The notes beneath the pieces were generated by a model. The model searched no databases and was not told the origin of the DNA. It saw only the letters and a program-made list of their open reading frames with translations. 64,000 bases of DNA. Origin: CAXBNB01 sp040151475. GTDB lineage: Bacteria; Bacteroidota; Bacteroidia; Cytophagales; Cyclobacteriaceae. The stretch is taken from positions 124,001-188,000 of the forward strand of contig NZ_JBDKWG010000139.1 in assembly GCF_040151475.1 (NCBI RefSeq), given 5' to 3'. Each line of letters begins with the position of its first letter. The first letter of the stretch is position 1. This document shows positions 33,585 to 41,567 of this stretch, in pieces. A program made the position numbers and the translations under genes.

Positions 33585-33965
33585 GTGAAAAACATTTTTT
33601 TGGTAATACTTATATTAATGGCTACCTCATGTACTAAATCAGATAAAAAGCCTGAAAATCTGCTTTCGAGAGAGAAAATGGTAAGCATTCTGATTGATGT
33701 TCATATTTTGGAAAGTGAAATACAGACACTTCGGCTGAGTAAGGATTCTTCTCAATTGTTGTTCAATACATTTGAAAGAGAACTTTTTGAAAAACATCAG
33801 GTTAAAAAAGAAGTATATAAGAAAAGTTTTGAATACTATCTTGAAGGTGTGAAAGAAATGGAGAAGATATATGAAGTAGTAATTGACAGTTTGAATTACA
33901 GAGAAAAGTCTGCTGACGCCAAACCTAAGTCTGATAGTTTGAAGACAAACAATATACTTCACTAA
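33585..33965 (+). CDS. DUF4296 lipoprotein
   Basis: 126 residues from GTG 33585, which gives a complete SPII signal (VKNIFLVILILMATSC). The mature part is helical, with the DUF4296 pattern EKMVSILIDVHILESEIQTL and FEYYLEGVKEMEKIYEVVID, typical of small Bacteroidota lipoproteins. There is no known function. It is divergent from the DUF58 operon and followed after 11 bases by the DUF4153 gene, with which it is probably co-transcribed. Confidence 0.85.
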   Translation: MKNIFLVILILMATSCTKSDKKPENLLSREKMVSILIDVHILESEIQTLRLSKDSSQLLFNTFERELFEKHQVKKEVYKKSFEYYLEGVKEMEKIYEVVIDSLNYREKSADAKPKSDSLKTNNILH

Positions 33966-33976
33966 GCTAATATCAA

Positions 33977-35869
33977 ATGTTGTTTAAACTCCCATCTGTT
34001 GACTATCTGATTACACAATCCAAAGCATCTTTGCAGCGGTTTCCTTTGATTATCGTTTCAGCGGTGGTTGCTTCAGTGTTGTCGATTTTTCTGGTCGAAA
34101 TTCAGGATGATGTGGTCAATAGAATGCCATACATCAATTCTTTGTTGTCAACTGCTCTGGGTATTCCTTTATTCTATTGTTTGAAAACAGTTATAGAAAG
34201 AAAAGAGATAACCGGAATAAAGCTGGCAGGAGTAAATATGATAGGGGTGTTGGCACTTGTCCTGGTGTATTTTTCACTTCCGGGAACGGATTCTACTACC
34301 AATATTTCATTGCCTTACATTCGCTATGCTGTTTTTAATATCAGTATTCATCTTATGGTTTCATTTGCACCATTTTTATCTCATGGTGAGCTCAATGGAT
34401 TTTGGCAATACAACAAAAATCTGTTTTTAAGATTTTGTCAATCGGTGTTATACTCAGGGTTTCTCTATTTAGGATTGGTGCTTGCATTGAGTTCTTTGCA
34501 TTTATTGTTTGATGTAAAAATCAAAGGAGAATTGTATTTTGAACTTTTTATAGTTGTTATTGGTATTTTCAATACATGGTTTTTTGTTTCTGGGGTACCG
34601 AAAAACACTTCTGAATTGGATGGTATTGAGGATTATCCAAAAGGGCTGAAAATATTCACTCAATATGTATTGATTCCACTGCTGGTGTTGTATTTGGTCA
34701 TTTTGTTTAGCTACGTAGTAAAAATATTGGTGCTATGGGATTGGCCAAGGGGCATAGTGTCTTACTTGATTTTATGTGTAGCCATGTTGGGTATTTTCAC
34801 CCTACTTCTCATTCATCCTTTTGGAAGCCAACAGGAGAGTACATGGATTAAAAATATATCAAGATTTTACTACTATCTTTTACTTCCTCTGATCATTTTG
34901 CTCTTCATAGCCATAGGGATGCGTATTGAGGATTATGGTGTTACTGTCAATCGATACATCATAGTTATGATGGGAATTTGGTTGGCTTTTATTTGCTTGT
35001 ATTTCATTGCCGGGAGAAAAAATATAAAAGCCATTCCGGTTTCACTGTCTCTGATTATTTTGCTCTGCTCTTTTGGTCCATGGTCTATGTTTTCAGTAAG
35101 TGAAAAGAGCCAGGTGAATCGATTGGAGGAAATTTTGAAAGATGGAGGTTTGCTGAATTCCGGAAAAATTAAAAATGAAGCATTGTGTGAAGTAGATACA
35201 GCAGGTAAGTATTCCTTTAAAAACAAAGAGATGAATGAAGGGGTGCTGTCTGATTCTTTACACAATGAGGTGAAATCGATTCTTGATTATTTAGATCGTC
35301 ATCATGGGTTTGATGACATTGACTCTTGGCATACACAGAATGTTGATTCATTAATTCAGGCCATATTCAAAGAGAAGGGACGGTGGACAAATATTAATGA
35401 ATCTGAATTATACATGAATATTTTAGGATTGAGGTACCATCATATTTATGATAAAGGAGACAATAAGCACTTTAATTTCACCTCTAAAAATCAAAATGAA
35501 GCTCAATCCGTTGGAAAATACAGCTATTTCATCCCATTAAACATATACCGCAACAATCAGGAACAGTATGTTAAATCATATCAGTTTGATTCTAAAGAAT
35601 TAGAATTGACCTATACTAGCAATACATTGTCTTTGTCTGTTGGTGGTTATGGAGATCTGAGTTTTGATATCGGAGATTTGTACGGGTTGGTACAAAATGC
35701 TTCGAATAAGACTTTAGTAGAAGAATCTTTTATGACGATTGAGGCTTCTAATGGCATGTTGGAAGCAAAATTAAAAGTAAATCATTTTTCAGGAAGTGAA
35801 GAGCAAGGTTCAGCGAAAGTCAATTCAATTAACGGATATTTGTTTTTGAGATTACTGGATCAGCAATAA
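33977..35869 (+). CDS. DUF4153 membrane protein
   Basis: A 630-residue protein. The N-terminal 380 residues contain about a dozen membrane helices, beginning VSAVVASVLSIFLVEI, then VLALVLVYFSLPG and FLYLGLVLALSSLHLLFDV. The C-terminal 245 residues (after IILLCSFGPWSMFSV) form a soluble domain facing the periplasm by the positive-inside rule. The layout matches DUF4153 proteins of Bacteroidota, whose role is unknown. It is 11 bases after the DUF4296 gene and 12 bases before mutS2. Confidence 0.88.
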   Translation: MLFKLPSVDYLITQSKASLQRFPLIIVSAVVASVLSIFLVEIQDDVVNRMPYINSLLSTALGIPLFYCLKTVIERKEITGIKLAGVNMIGVLALVLVYFSLPGTDSTTNISLPYIRYAVFNISIHLMVSFAPFLSHGELNGFWQYNKNLFLRFCQSVLYSGFLYLGLVLALSSLHLLFDVKIKGELYFELFIVVIGIFNTWFFVSGVPKNTSELDGIEDYPKGLKIFTQYVLIPLLVLYLVILFSYVVKILVLWDWPRGIVSYLILCVAMLGIFTLLLIHPFGSQQESTWIKNISRFYYYLLLPLIILLFIAIGMRIEDYGVTVNRYIIVMMGIWLAFICLYFIAGRKNIKAIPVSLSLIILLCSFGPWSMFSVSEKSQVNRLEEILKDGGLLNSGKIKNEALCEVDTAGKYSFKNKEMNEGVLSDSLHNEVKSILDYLDRHHGFDDIDSWHTQNVDSLIQAIFKEKGRWTNINESELYMNILGLRYHHIYDKGDNKHFNFTSKNQNEAQSVGKYSYFIPLNIYRNNQEQYVKSYQFDSKELELTYTSNTLSLSVGGYGDLSFDIGDLYGLVQNASNKTLVEESFMTIEASNGMLEAKLKVNHFSGSEEQGSAKVNSINGYLFLRLLDQQ

Positions 35870-35881
35870 AAGAAAAACTTA

Positions 35882-38269
35882 TTGAAATCATACCCGCAAA
35901 ATATAGAAGTCAAGCTTGGTTTTGACAAAATAAAAGAAGAGCTTAAATCACTTTGTCTTAGTACATTAGGTGAGAAATATGTCAATGTATTGTCGCCTCA
36001 ATACAAGGTTTATGCTATCCAAAAGCTACTTACACAAACCAATGAGTTTAGAAAAATAATATCTGCTGGTTATTCTTTTCCTCAAAACAACTACATAGAT
36101 ATAAGGGCTGCCCTCAAAAAATCTGAAGTCAGAGGTACATTTCTAGAGGAAGAAGAATTATTTGAAATCAAGCTTTCTTTGAACACCATTTTAGGGATTC
36201 TGATTTTCTTAAAAGACAAGGAAGAAGAATATCCTGAGTTGGCGGCTTTATGCCTAAATATAGAATTGGATGAATCTCTTGCTAAAGAATTGGAAGCTAA
36301 AATAGATGACAAGGGAGTTCTCAGAGACAATGCAAGTCGGGAATTGGTAAGGGTAAGAACTGATATAGCTAAAAGTCAGGTCAGGGCAAGAACTACCATA
36401 AATAAAGTAATGAAACAGGCAGGGGCTAATGGCTATTGCCCCGAAGGCGCCAGTATCACAGTGAGAGAAGGCAGGATGGTAATCCCGGTTTTGGCTGAGC
36501 ACAAGAGGCATCTCAATGGTTTTGTACATGATGAGTCTTCTACAGGGCAAACTGTGTATATGGAACCTGCCGAAGTGTTGGAAATCAACAATGAACTTCG
36601 TGAATTGAAATATGCAGAACGAAGGGAAATTATCAGAATCCTGACTGAATTAACTGATCGGGTTAGAGGGAGTTTAGTGCCTCTTGAGTCGGCTGTTCAC
36701 TTTTTGGGAATTATAGATTTTATCAGGGCAAAGGCTGGGTTTGCTATAAAATATGAAGGGATTTGTCCTGAACTTTCTTCTAAACCTGTATTAAACTGGA
36801 TCAACGCAAGGCATCCGGTACTAGAAATGGCTTTGAAGGAGCAGGGCAAAAGTATTGTCCCGTTAAATATACAAATTAATCATCAACAAAGAATACTACT
36901 GATTTCAGGGCCCAATGCGGGAGGTAAATCTGTTTGCCTCAAAACCATAGGCATATTGCAATATATGGTGCAGTGTGGATTGCCTGTGCCTGTCGCTGAA
37001 AACTCTAAGTTTGGAGTATTTAGCAGTCTGTATATGGATATTGGAGATGAGCAGTCTATTGAAAACGACCTAAGTACCTACAGTTCGCATCTTAAGAACA
37101 TGAAGTTCTTTTTGGACAACTCAGATAAAAACACCTTGTTTCTGATAGATGAATTTGGTACGGGAACAGAACCTCAGTTTGGTGGTGCCATAGCTGAAGT
37201 CATTCTCCATGAACTAAACAGGAAAGGAGCTTTTGGAGCCATTACCACTCATTATGGTAATTTGAAGAAGGCGGCAGATAAATTGGATGGCGTAGTGAAT
37301 GGTGCTATGAAATATGACATCAAAAAGCTGGAACCATTATATGCTCTTGAAATTGGTAATCCTGGTAGCTCATTTGCACTGGAGATAGCAGGTAAGATTG
37401 GGTTGAACCGGGAAATGCTCGGTAGAGCTAAAAAACTTGCAGGCGTATCGCATGTTCAGTTTGATCGTATGATCAACGAACTGGAAGTGGAAAAGGCAGA
37501 GATCAAAAAAATGCGCAAAGAGATTGAGCAGAAAGACAGGCGGTTGAGTGATGCAATCAAAGATTATGAGGAGTTGAAATCTTTCATGGAAGAGGAAAAA
37601 CCTAAGATTATACAACAGGCCAGATCGGAAGCAGCAAGAATAATAAAAGAATCCAATAAGCAGGTAGAAGAAACAATCAGGGAAATAAAGAAATCGGATG
37701 CGGACAAAAGAAGAACGCAGGAAGCTCGTCAGCGGTTAAAAGAAATGGAATCTAAGGTGGCTGAGCCAGATAAATGGCCTACCAAAACAACAGAGCCTAA
37801 AGTAGAAATTTATGCTATAGGAGATAAAGTGAGGATTAAGGATGGAGAGACTATTGGAGAGATTCTCTCTATTCGAGGTAAAAAAGCCGAATTGGCCATT
37901 GGGTCAATCAAAAGTCTGGTTGCTTTGAAAGATTTGTCCAAACTTTCTAATACACAATACAAGAGCCTTTCCAATGAAAGGGTTAGAAAAATATCAGGTA
38001 TTGATGTAAATGCTAAAATGACATCTTTTAGCCCTAATCTTGATATCAGAGGGGTAAGAGCCGAAGAAGCCATGGTCAAAGTGGAGTCATTTTTAGATGA
38101 GGCACTGTTGCTGGGTTATGAAGAAATCAAAGTACTGCATGGAAAAGGGCATGGTGTGCTCAGGGACATAGTAAGAACTGTTTTGAGAGGAAACCACAGG
38201 GTAGGGGTAGTAAAGGATGAACATATCGAATTTGGCGGAAGTGGGATTACGGTAGTAGAATTAAAATAG
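35882..38269 (+). CDS. mutS2: MutS2 family endonuclease/ATPase
   Basis: A 795-residue protein read from TTG 35882; the family N-terminus LKSYPQNIEVKLGFDKIKEE begins here and no ATG is near. The clamp and core precede the ABC-type ATPase with Walker A ISGPNAGGKSVCLKTIG (about residue 340), and LIDEFGTGTEPQFGGAI as Walker B/signature. A long coiled coil (about 510-640, rich in Glu/Lys) precedes the Smr nuclease domain near 720-795 (LDIRGVRAEEAMVKVE, LHGKGHGVLRDIVRTVLRG). MutS2 suppresses recombination or acts in ribosome rescue in different bacteria. A gene with a cytochrome b5-like product follows without a gap. Confidence 0.95.
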   Translation: MKSYPQNIEVKLGFDKIKEELKSLCLSTLGEKYVNVLSPQYKVYAIQKLLTQTNEFRKIISAGYSFPQNNYIDIRAALKKSEVRGTFLEEEELFEIKLSLNTILGILIFLKDKEEEYPELAALCLNIELDESLAKELEAKIDDKGVLRDNASRELVRVRTDIAKSQVRARTTINKVMKQAGANGYCPEGASITVREGRMVIPVLAEHKRHLNGFVHDESSTGQTVYMEPAEVLEINNELRELKYAERREIIRILTELTDRVRGSLVPLESAVHFLGIIDFIRAKAGFAIKYEGICPELSSKPVLNWINARHPVLEMALKEQGKSIVPLNIQINHQQRILLISGPNAGGKSVCLKTIGILQYMVQCGLPVPVAENSKFGVFSSLYMDIGDEQSIENDLSTYSSHLKNMKFFLDNSDKNTLFLIDEFGTGTEPQFGGAIAEVILHELNRKGAFGAITTHYGNLKKAADKLDGVVNGAMKYDIKKLEPLYALEIGNPGSSFALEIAGKIGLNREMLGRAKKLAGVSHVQFDRMINELEVEKAEIKKMRKEIEQKDRRLSDAIKDYEELKSFMEEEKPKIIQQARSEAARIIKESNKQVEETIREIKKSDADKRRTQEARQRLKEMESKVAEPDKWPTKTTEPKVEIYAIGDKVRIKDGETIGEILSIRGKKAELAIGSIKSLVALKDLSKLSNTQYKSLSNERVRKISGIDVNAKMTSFSPNLDIRGVRAEEAMVKVESFLDEALLLGYEEIKVLHGKGHGVLRDIVRTVLRGNHRVGVVKDEHIEFGGSGITVVELK

Positions 38270-38503
38270 GTGGAGTTGAATACATATACCCGCCAGCAAT
38301 TGGCATTGAGAAACGGACAAGACAAACCTGAGATTTGGGTGGCATATCAGGGTAAAATATACGATGTATCTGATTCCAGGCTCTGGAGAAACGGCAAACA
38401 TTACGAACACTGGGCAGGGCAGGATTTGACGGGCGAACTACCGGACGCACCACATACGGAAAAGGTATTTGATAAGTTTAAGGTAATTGGGGAGTTGCAT
38501 TGA
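38270..38503 (+). CDS. Cytochrome b5-like heme/steroid-binding domain protein
   Basis: A 77-residue protein starting at GTG 38270, directly after the mutS2 stop codon. The whole length is one cytochrome b5-like domain: WVAYQGKIYDVSDSRLWRNG then KHYEHWAGQDLTGELPDAPH, with histidines in KHYEHW and APHTEKVF as candidate heme ligands. Short soluble versions exist in many Bacteroidota. Electron transfer or heme binding is likely but not shown. Start codon choice is fixed by the absence of an ATG. Confidence 0.85.
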   Translation: MELNTYTRQQLALRNGQDKPEIWVAYQGKIYDVSDSRLWRNGKHYEHWAGQDLTGELPDAPHTEKVFDKFKVIGELH

Positions 38504-38675
38504 CGCCTGTAAACATTTATATGTTTTGAAAAATGTAAAAAAATGATCAATCACACTATAAATCGTTGATTGCTTCTTAAAAGCCTCATAACAATTTGTT
38601 AATTGTGATATATCATTACTAGTCAAATTAGTTTTAGCAAAAAGTCATATTATTGCACAATAAGATGCCAGTATT

Positions 38676-39281
38676 TTGATCGTCAAGAAAAAAGTAGTCC
38701 GAAATTTGTTAACTCGAATGAGTGAATCATCCGATCAAGGTGCTTTTGAAGAATTGTTCAATCTCTATTATACATGGCTGCATTCAGTGGCTGTTTCCAT
38801 TGTAAGAAAGAAGGAAGATGCCGAAGAAATCGTTGGAGATGTATTTCTGAAGCTTTGGGAAATCAGAGATGGTTTTACCAGGATCAAAAATCTGGAAACC
38901 TTTTTATATACCGCTACTAAAAACAAATCTTACGATTATTATAGAAAGGATTCTAAAATGCATTTGGTAGAGTTTGAAAAGGATTGGAAAGAAAAAGAAT
39001 ACATCATTTCTCCGGAGGATGCCTTTTTGTTTGAAGAATTACAAACTAAGTATCAGGAGGCCGTCCACAATCTGACTCCAAAATGCAAAGAAGTTTTTTT
39101 ATTGGTGCGGGAAGAAGGATATTCCTATAAAAAAGCTGCAGAAACGCTTAATGTCTCACACAAAACCATTGAAAATCATTTGAGGGTCGCCATTCAAAAA
39201 ATCAGGGAAGAAATGATCGTTTACATTGCCTCTTCTTCTTCTGACAAAAAAGCCAGTTTTATATTGTTTTTCTTGTTTTGA
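38676..39281 (+). CDS. RNA polymerase sigma factor, ECF subfamily
   Basis: 201 residues. Region 2 is LFNLYYTWLHSVAVSIVRKK and AEEIVGDVFLKLWEIRDGF; region 4 is HNLTPKCKEVFLLVREEGYS and YKKAAETLNVSHKTIENHLR. The TTG at 38676 keeps the first helix (VVRNLLTRMSES) intact; ATG 38718 would cut it. Bacteroidota ECF factors are usually followed by a FecR-type anti-sigma gene, but the next genes are a toxin-antitoxin locus. The last residues ASFILFFLF are unusually hydrophobic. The regulon cannot be told from sequence. Confidence 0.93.
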   Translation: MIVKKKVVRNLLTRMSESSDQGAFEELFNLYYTWLHSVAVSIVRKKEDAEEIVGDVFLKLWEIRDGFTRIKNLETFLYTATKNKSYDYYRKDSKMHLVEFEKDWKEKEYIISPEDAFLFEELQTKYQEAVHNLTPKCKEVFLLVREEGYSYKKAAETLNVSHKTIENHLRVAIQKIREEMIVYIASSSSDKKASFILFFLF

Positions 39282-39450
39282 GGGTGGGGATTTTTATAGA
39301 TACTAATTCGGGATCAAACATATTTAACATCAGGCTAACTAAATTGTTTTATAGTTTCATTTTGCACCTTACGGGTATAGTTTAGCAGGGAATTATACCA
39401 GAGAACCAAGGTTTGGTAGTACCCACATACACTATAGCTAACTGTACTGC

Positions 39451-39478
39451 TTGAAAATGATAATAAATCGTTACTTTG
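39451..39478 (+). promoter_or_regulatory. Candidate promoter of the relE-type locus
   Basis: TTG at 39451-39453 and TTACTTTG at 39471-39478 (one mismatch to TAnnTTTG) are separated by 17 bases. The ATG at 39496 is 17 bases downstream, so the transcript probably starts near 39484. This argues against the in-frame ATG at 39451 as the start. The same TTACTTTG is found before hicA. Confidence 0.5.
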
Positions 39479-39495
39479 TAGAAAAGTATTTTAAT

Positions 39496-39720
39496 ATGAG
39501 TACTACACAAGCTTTAAAACTGGAATTGTTGGAATGGTTGGCTACAGTTCATGACCAAAAATTGATCAAGGAACTTTCCAAGTGGAAAGAAGAACATCAG
39601 CGCATCAGTGTAGAACAATACAACCGAGAATTGGACGAAGCAGATGCTGAAATTGACCGAGGCGAATTTATTACTCATCAGCAGGCAGTCAGTGAAATAA
39701 GTGAATGGAGAGAAAAATAG
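39496..39720 (+). CDS. Antitoxin of a RelE-type module (toxin broken)
   Basis: 74 residues from ATG 39496 (MSTTQALKLELLEWLATVHD). It is acidic and helical, with the C-terminal ELDEADAEIDRGEFITHQQA typical of the small antitoxins encoded before RelE-type toxins in Bacteroidota. The frame is intact. The upstream in-frame ATG 39451 lies in the candidate promoter. It overlaps the toxin reading frame by 16 bases (toxin ATG 39705). Because the partner toxin is frameshifted, this antitoxin is probably an orphan. Confidence 0.8.
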   Translation: MSTTQALKLELLEWLATVHDQKLIKELSKWKEEHQRISVEQYNRELDEADAEIDRGEFITHQQAVSEISEWREK

Positions 39721-40000
39721 TATGGAACAAACTACCTTCCAAAAACTTCGCTAGTGAGCTTATGCGGATAAGCGAGCAATCTTTCCAAAATGCTGAAATT
39801 GTTGAGAATGCCGTTTTATCCACTATTGAAAAGATAAAATCACAACCCGAGCGGTATCCTACAGATAAACACAAAACAAACAACAATGGTAATTTTAGAG
39901 CATTTGAAACCCACACTACAGGGTAGCTTATCGTATTACTGACACTGAGATAAGAATACTCAGAATTCGTCATGTAAAGCAAGAACCGAAAACGTATTGA
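39705..40000 (+). pseudogene. RelE-type toxin, frameshifted near C-terminus
   Basis: The frame from ATG 39705 runs VWNKLPSKNFASELMRISEQ to FRAFETHTTG and stops at 39924-39926. Adding one base at about 39911-39916 (CCACACTACAGG to CCACCACTACAGG) restores the family ending HYRVAYRITDTEIRILRIRH then VKQEPKTY and a stop at 39998-40000. That lost segment contains the C-terminal strands carrying the conserved Tyr and Arg of RelE-family toxins. A single-base deletion therefore removes about 28 residues and most likely the active site. The antitoxin before it is intact. Confidence 0.85.
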
Positions 40001-40002
40001 AG

Positions 40003-40023
40003 GAGTCACGCATTACGCTATCG
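40003..40023 (+). repeat. Direct-repeat copy A, core CGCATTACGCTATCG
   Basis: This 21-base stretch, three bases after the restored toxin stop codon, matches 40923-40943 at 20 of 21 positions. In this copy the following bases extend it to a hairpin-forming sequence (CGCATTACGCTATCGCTAAA, then TGCG). The two copies bracket the hicAB block. Confidence 0.7.
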
Positions 40024-40195
40024 CTAAATGCGCGCCAGTGGAGTTGCCTCTCGTTTTCTGAGTAATTGATCTTTTTACTTACCCATGTAATGTGTTTAGC
40101 CATTTTGACCAAGTGCATGATTGAATCTCAAATAAAGGCATAAGTTTTTTTCGACTTGTCACTTAGATGTTAATAATCAAAACCTAAATAAAAAA

Positions 40196-40226
40196 TTGTT
40201 AATTGCAACTAAATACAGTTACTTTG
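40196..40226 (+). promoter_or_regulatory. Candidate promoter of the hicAB locus
   Basis: TTG at 40196-40198 and TTACTTTG at 40219-40226 are 20 bases apart, as in the relE locus. The hicA ATG at 40231 is only 4 bases after the -7 box, so the message may be nearly leaderless if this promoter is used. Confidence 0.4.
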
Positions 40227-40230
40227 AGTT

Positions 40231-40473
40231 ATGTCTAAAAAGGAAAAGCTGATCAAAAGGTTTTTGAGTGTGCCATCTGATTTTCACTACGATGAGCTGG
40301 TGAAACTTTTAGGATATTTTTAGTTTAATGAAGTGAAAAAAGGAAAGACATCAGGATCAAGAGTGAAGTTTGAAAATAAAGAAGGGATTCCAATCATTCT
40401 TCACAAACCGCATCCGAGTGGGATTATGAAAAAGTATCAAATGAAGCAAATTCTGGAAATGTTAGAGCTATGA
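40231..40473 (+). pseudogene. HicA toxin with in-frame nonsense codon
   Basis: The frame from ATG 40231 reads MSKKEKLIKRFLSVPSDFHY to LVKLLGYF, then TAG at 40321-40323 (codon 31), then continues without interruption as FNEVKKGKTSGSRVKFENKE and IILHKPHPSGIMKKYQMKQI to TGA 40471-40473. The second half contains the HicA core (GSRVKF and the conserved histidine in HKPHP). A single nonsense mutation therefore disables an otherwise complete 80-residue toxin. An in-frame GTG at 40333 could restart a fragment. The stop overlaps the hicB start as ATGA, the usual hicAB coupling. Confidence 0.88.
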
Positions 40474-40805
40474 AACATTTAGAATACAAAGGTTATACAG
40501 GCAGTATAGAGTATAGTGCGGAAGATAATTTACTCTATGGGAAAGTATTAGGATTAAGAGGACTGATCTCTTTTGAAGGAGAAACAGGTAAGCTGCTAGA
40601 AGAAGATTTTAAGGAAGCTATTGACACTTATTTGGCTGATTGTAAAGAAGAAGGGAAGACGCCAGAGAAGCCTTTTAAAGGCAGTTTCAATGTTAGAATA
40701 CCTGCTCAACTTCACCAGAGAGCAGCACTTTTAGCGATGGAAACTAAAACTTCTTTAAACAATTTCGTAGCGGAAGCTATTCGACTTAGGGTACAGAAGT
40801 CATGA
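40470..40805 (+). CDS. hicB: HicB-family antitoxin (toxin broken)
   Basis: A 111-residue protein with the HicB N-terminal domain (KGYTGSIEYSAEDNLLYGKV, LISFEGETGKLLEEDFKEAI) and a C-terminal ribbon-helix-helix DNA-binding segment (FNVRIPAQLHQRAALLAMET, SLNNFVAEAIRLRV). It neutralises HicA mRNA interferase and represses its operon. It overlaps hicA by four bases. The frame is intact while its toxin carries a nonsense codon, so it may persist as an orphan antitoxin or regulator. Confidence 0.92.
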   Translation: MKHLEYKGYTGSIEYSAEDNLLYGKVLGLRGLISFEGETGKLLEEDFKEAIDTYLADCKEEGKTPEKPFKGSFNVRIPAQLHQRAALLAMETKTSLNNFVAEAIRLRVQKS

Positions 40806-40924
40806 AAAAATACAGGCTTCCTCGAAAAGAAAAAAAGTCATTGAACCGAGGCTTTTGGTTGTATCCTGCGGATGAAAAGGGCAACTCTTTGATGGATCAA
40901 AGTAAGATTTGTTGGGTAGAATGA
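40802..40924 (+). CDS. Small basic protein coupled to hicB
   Basis: ATG 40802 overlaps the hicB stop codon (ATGA), and 40 codons (MKKYRLPRKEKKSLNRGFWL, YPADEKGNSLMDQSKICWVE) run to TGA 40922-40924. The overlap geometry and clean frame support a real small gene in the hic operon. The product is Lys/Arg-rich at the N-terminus; function is unknown. Its last codons run into the second direct repeat at 40923. Confidence 0.55.
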   Translation: MKKYRLPRKEKKSLNRGFWLYPADEKGNSLMDQSKICWVE

Positions 40925-40943
40925 GTCTCGCATTACGCTATCG
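40923..40943 (+). repeat. Direct-repeat copy B, core CGCATTACGCTATCG
   Basis: This matches 40003-40023 at 20 of 21 positions and begins within the stop codon of the 40-aa gene. The hairpin extension of copy A is replaced by TAAAAATTTACG. Together the copies bracket a block of about 920 bp holding hicA, hicB and the small gene. Confidence 0.7.
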
Positions 40944-40985
40944 TAAAAATTTACGTTAATAGGGTATAATTTTTAAATTGCAATC

Positions 40986-41567
40986 ATGAAACAAACAGAA
41001 AAGAAAGACCTCATACTACGGTATCTCTATGAGAAAAAGGATGACAATAAGGAATACAATTTAAGGTCTATATTGGATGAAAATCAAGTAGAGACAAGTG
41101 TTATGGAAGTGTCTAGAATAGCTGATGACCTTGGAATGGATAAGTTTATTTACCTAAATAACCTGAGTACCAAGCTTAAAAAGGGGAAAATTACATCAAA
41201 AGGAATAGATTATTGTGAAGCGGATTCTTATACAAATAAGGGACAGAGTATTATAAATAATTATAATATTATTAATAGTCCTCAATCCAATATTATTGCA
41301 AATTCAAATCAGGTGACAATAAATCAAACTACACATGATAAGGCGGCATCAATCATAAATGATATAAAGGAAGAATTAATAAAAGGTGAGAGTTTTGAGT
41401 TAGAATTTAAACGAGAGGTTTTAGAATGCTTATCCGAAATCCAGAATGGAATAGCCAACAAGAAAGCTCCAAAATTTGCACTGAGAAGCCTTTTGTCAAT
41501 GGTAGGTGATACTTCTTCGATATCAGGCTTGGTACTTAGTTTGGTACAGTTACTTGGAGGCGGTTAA
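40986..41567 (+). CDS. Hypothetical protein: N-terminal winged helix, Asn-rich linker
   Basis: 193 residues. Residues 1-80 look like a winged helix (KDLILRYLYEKKDDNKEYNL, then LSTKLKKGKITSKGIDYCEA). Residues 84-115 are an Asn/Ile-rich linker (SIINNYNIINSPQSNIIANS). Residues 120-193 are helical, ending in a hydrophobic tail (GLVLSLVQLLGGG). I do not recognise a family. Similar Asn-rich NNYNI-type linkers occur in some small defence-related effectors, but that is analogy only. Neighbours are the hicAB block and two DUF2158 genes on the other strand, with which the stop codon overlaps by four bases. Confidence 0.65.
   Translation: MKQTEKKDLILRYLYEKKDDNKEYNLRSILDENQVETSVMEVSRIADDLGMDKFIYLNNLSTKLKKGKITSKGIDYCEADSYTNKGQSIINNYNIINSPQSNIIANSNQVTINQTTHDKAASIINDIKEELIKGESFELEFKREVLECLSEIQNGIANKKAPKFALRSLLSMVGDTSSISGLVLSLVQLLGGG

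Noticed and set aside
39451..39495. Alternative upstream start for the antitoxin
   Set aside because: The extra 15 codons lie across the candidate promoter and add an unusual hydrophobic extension.
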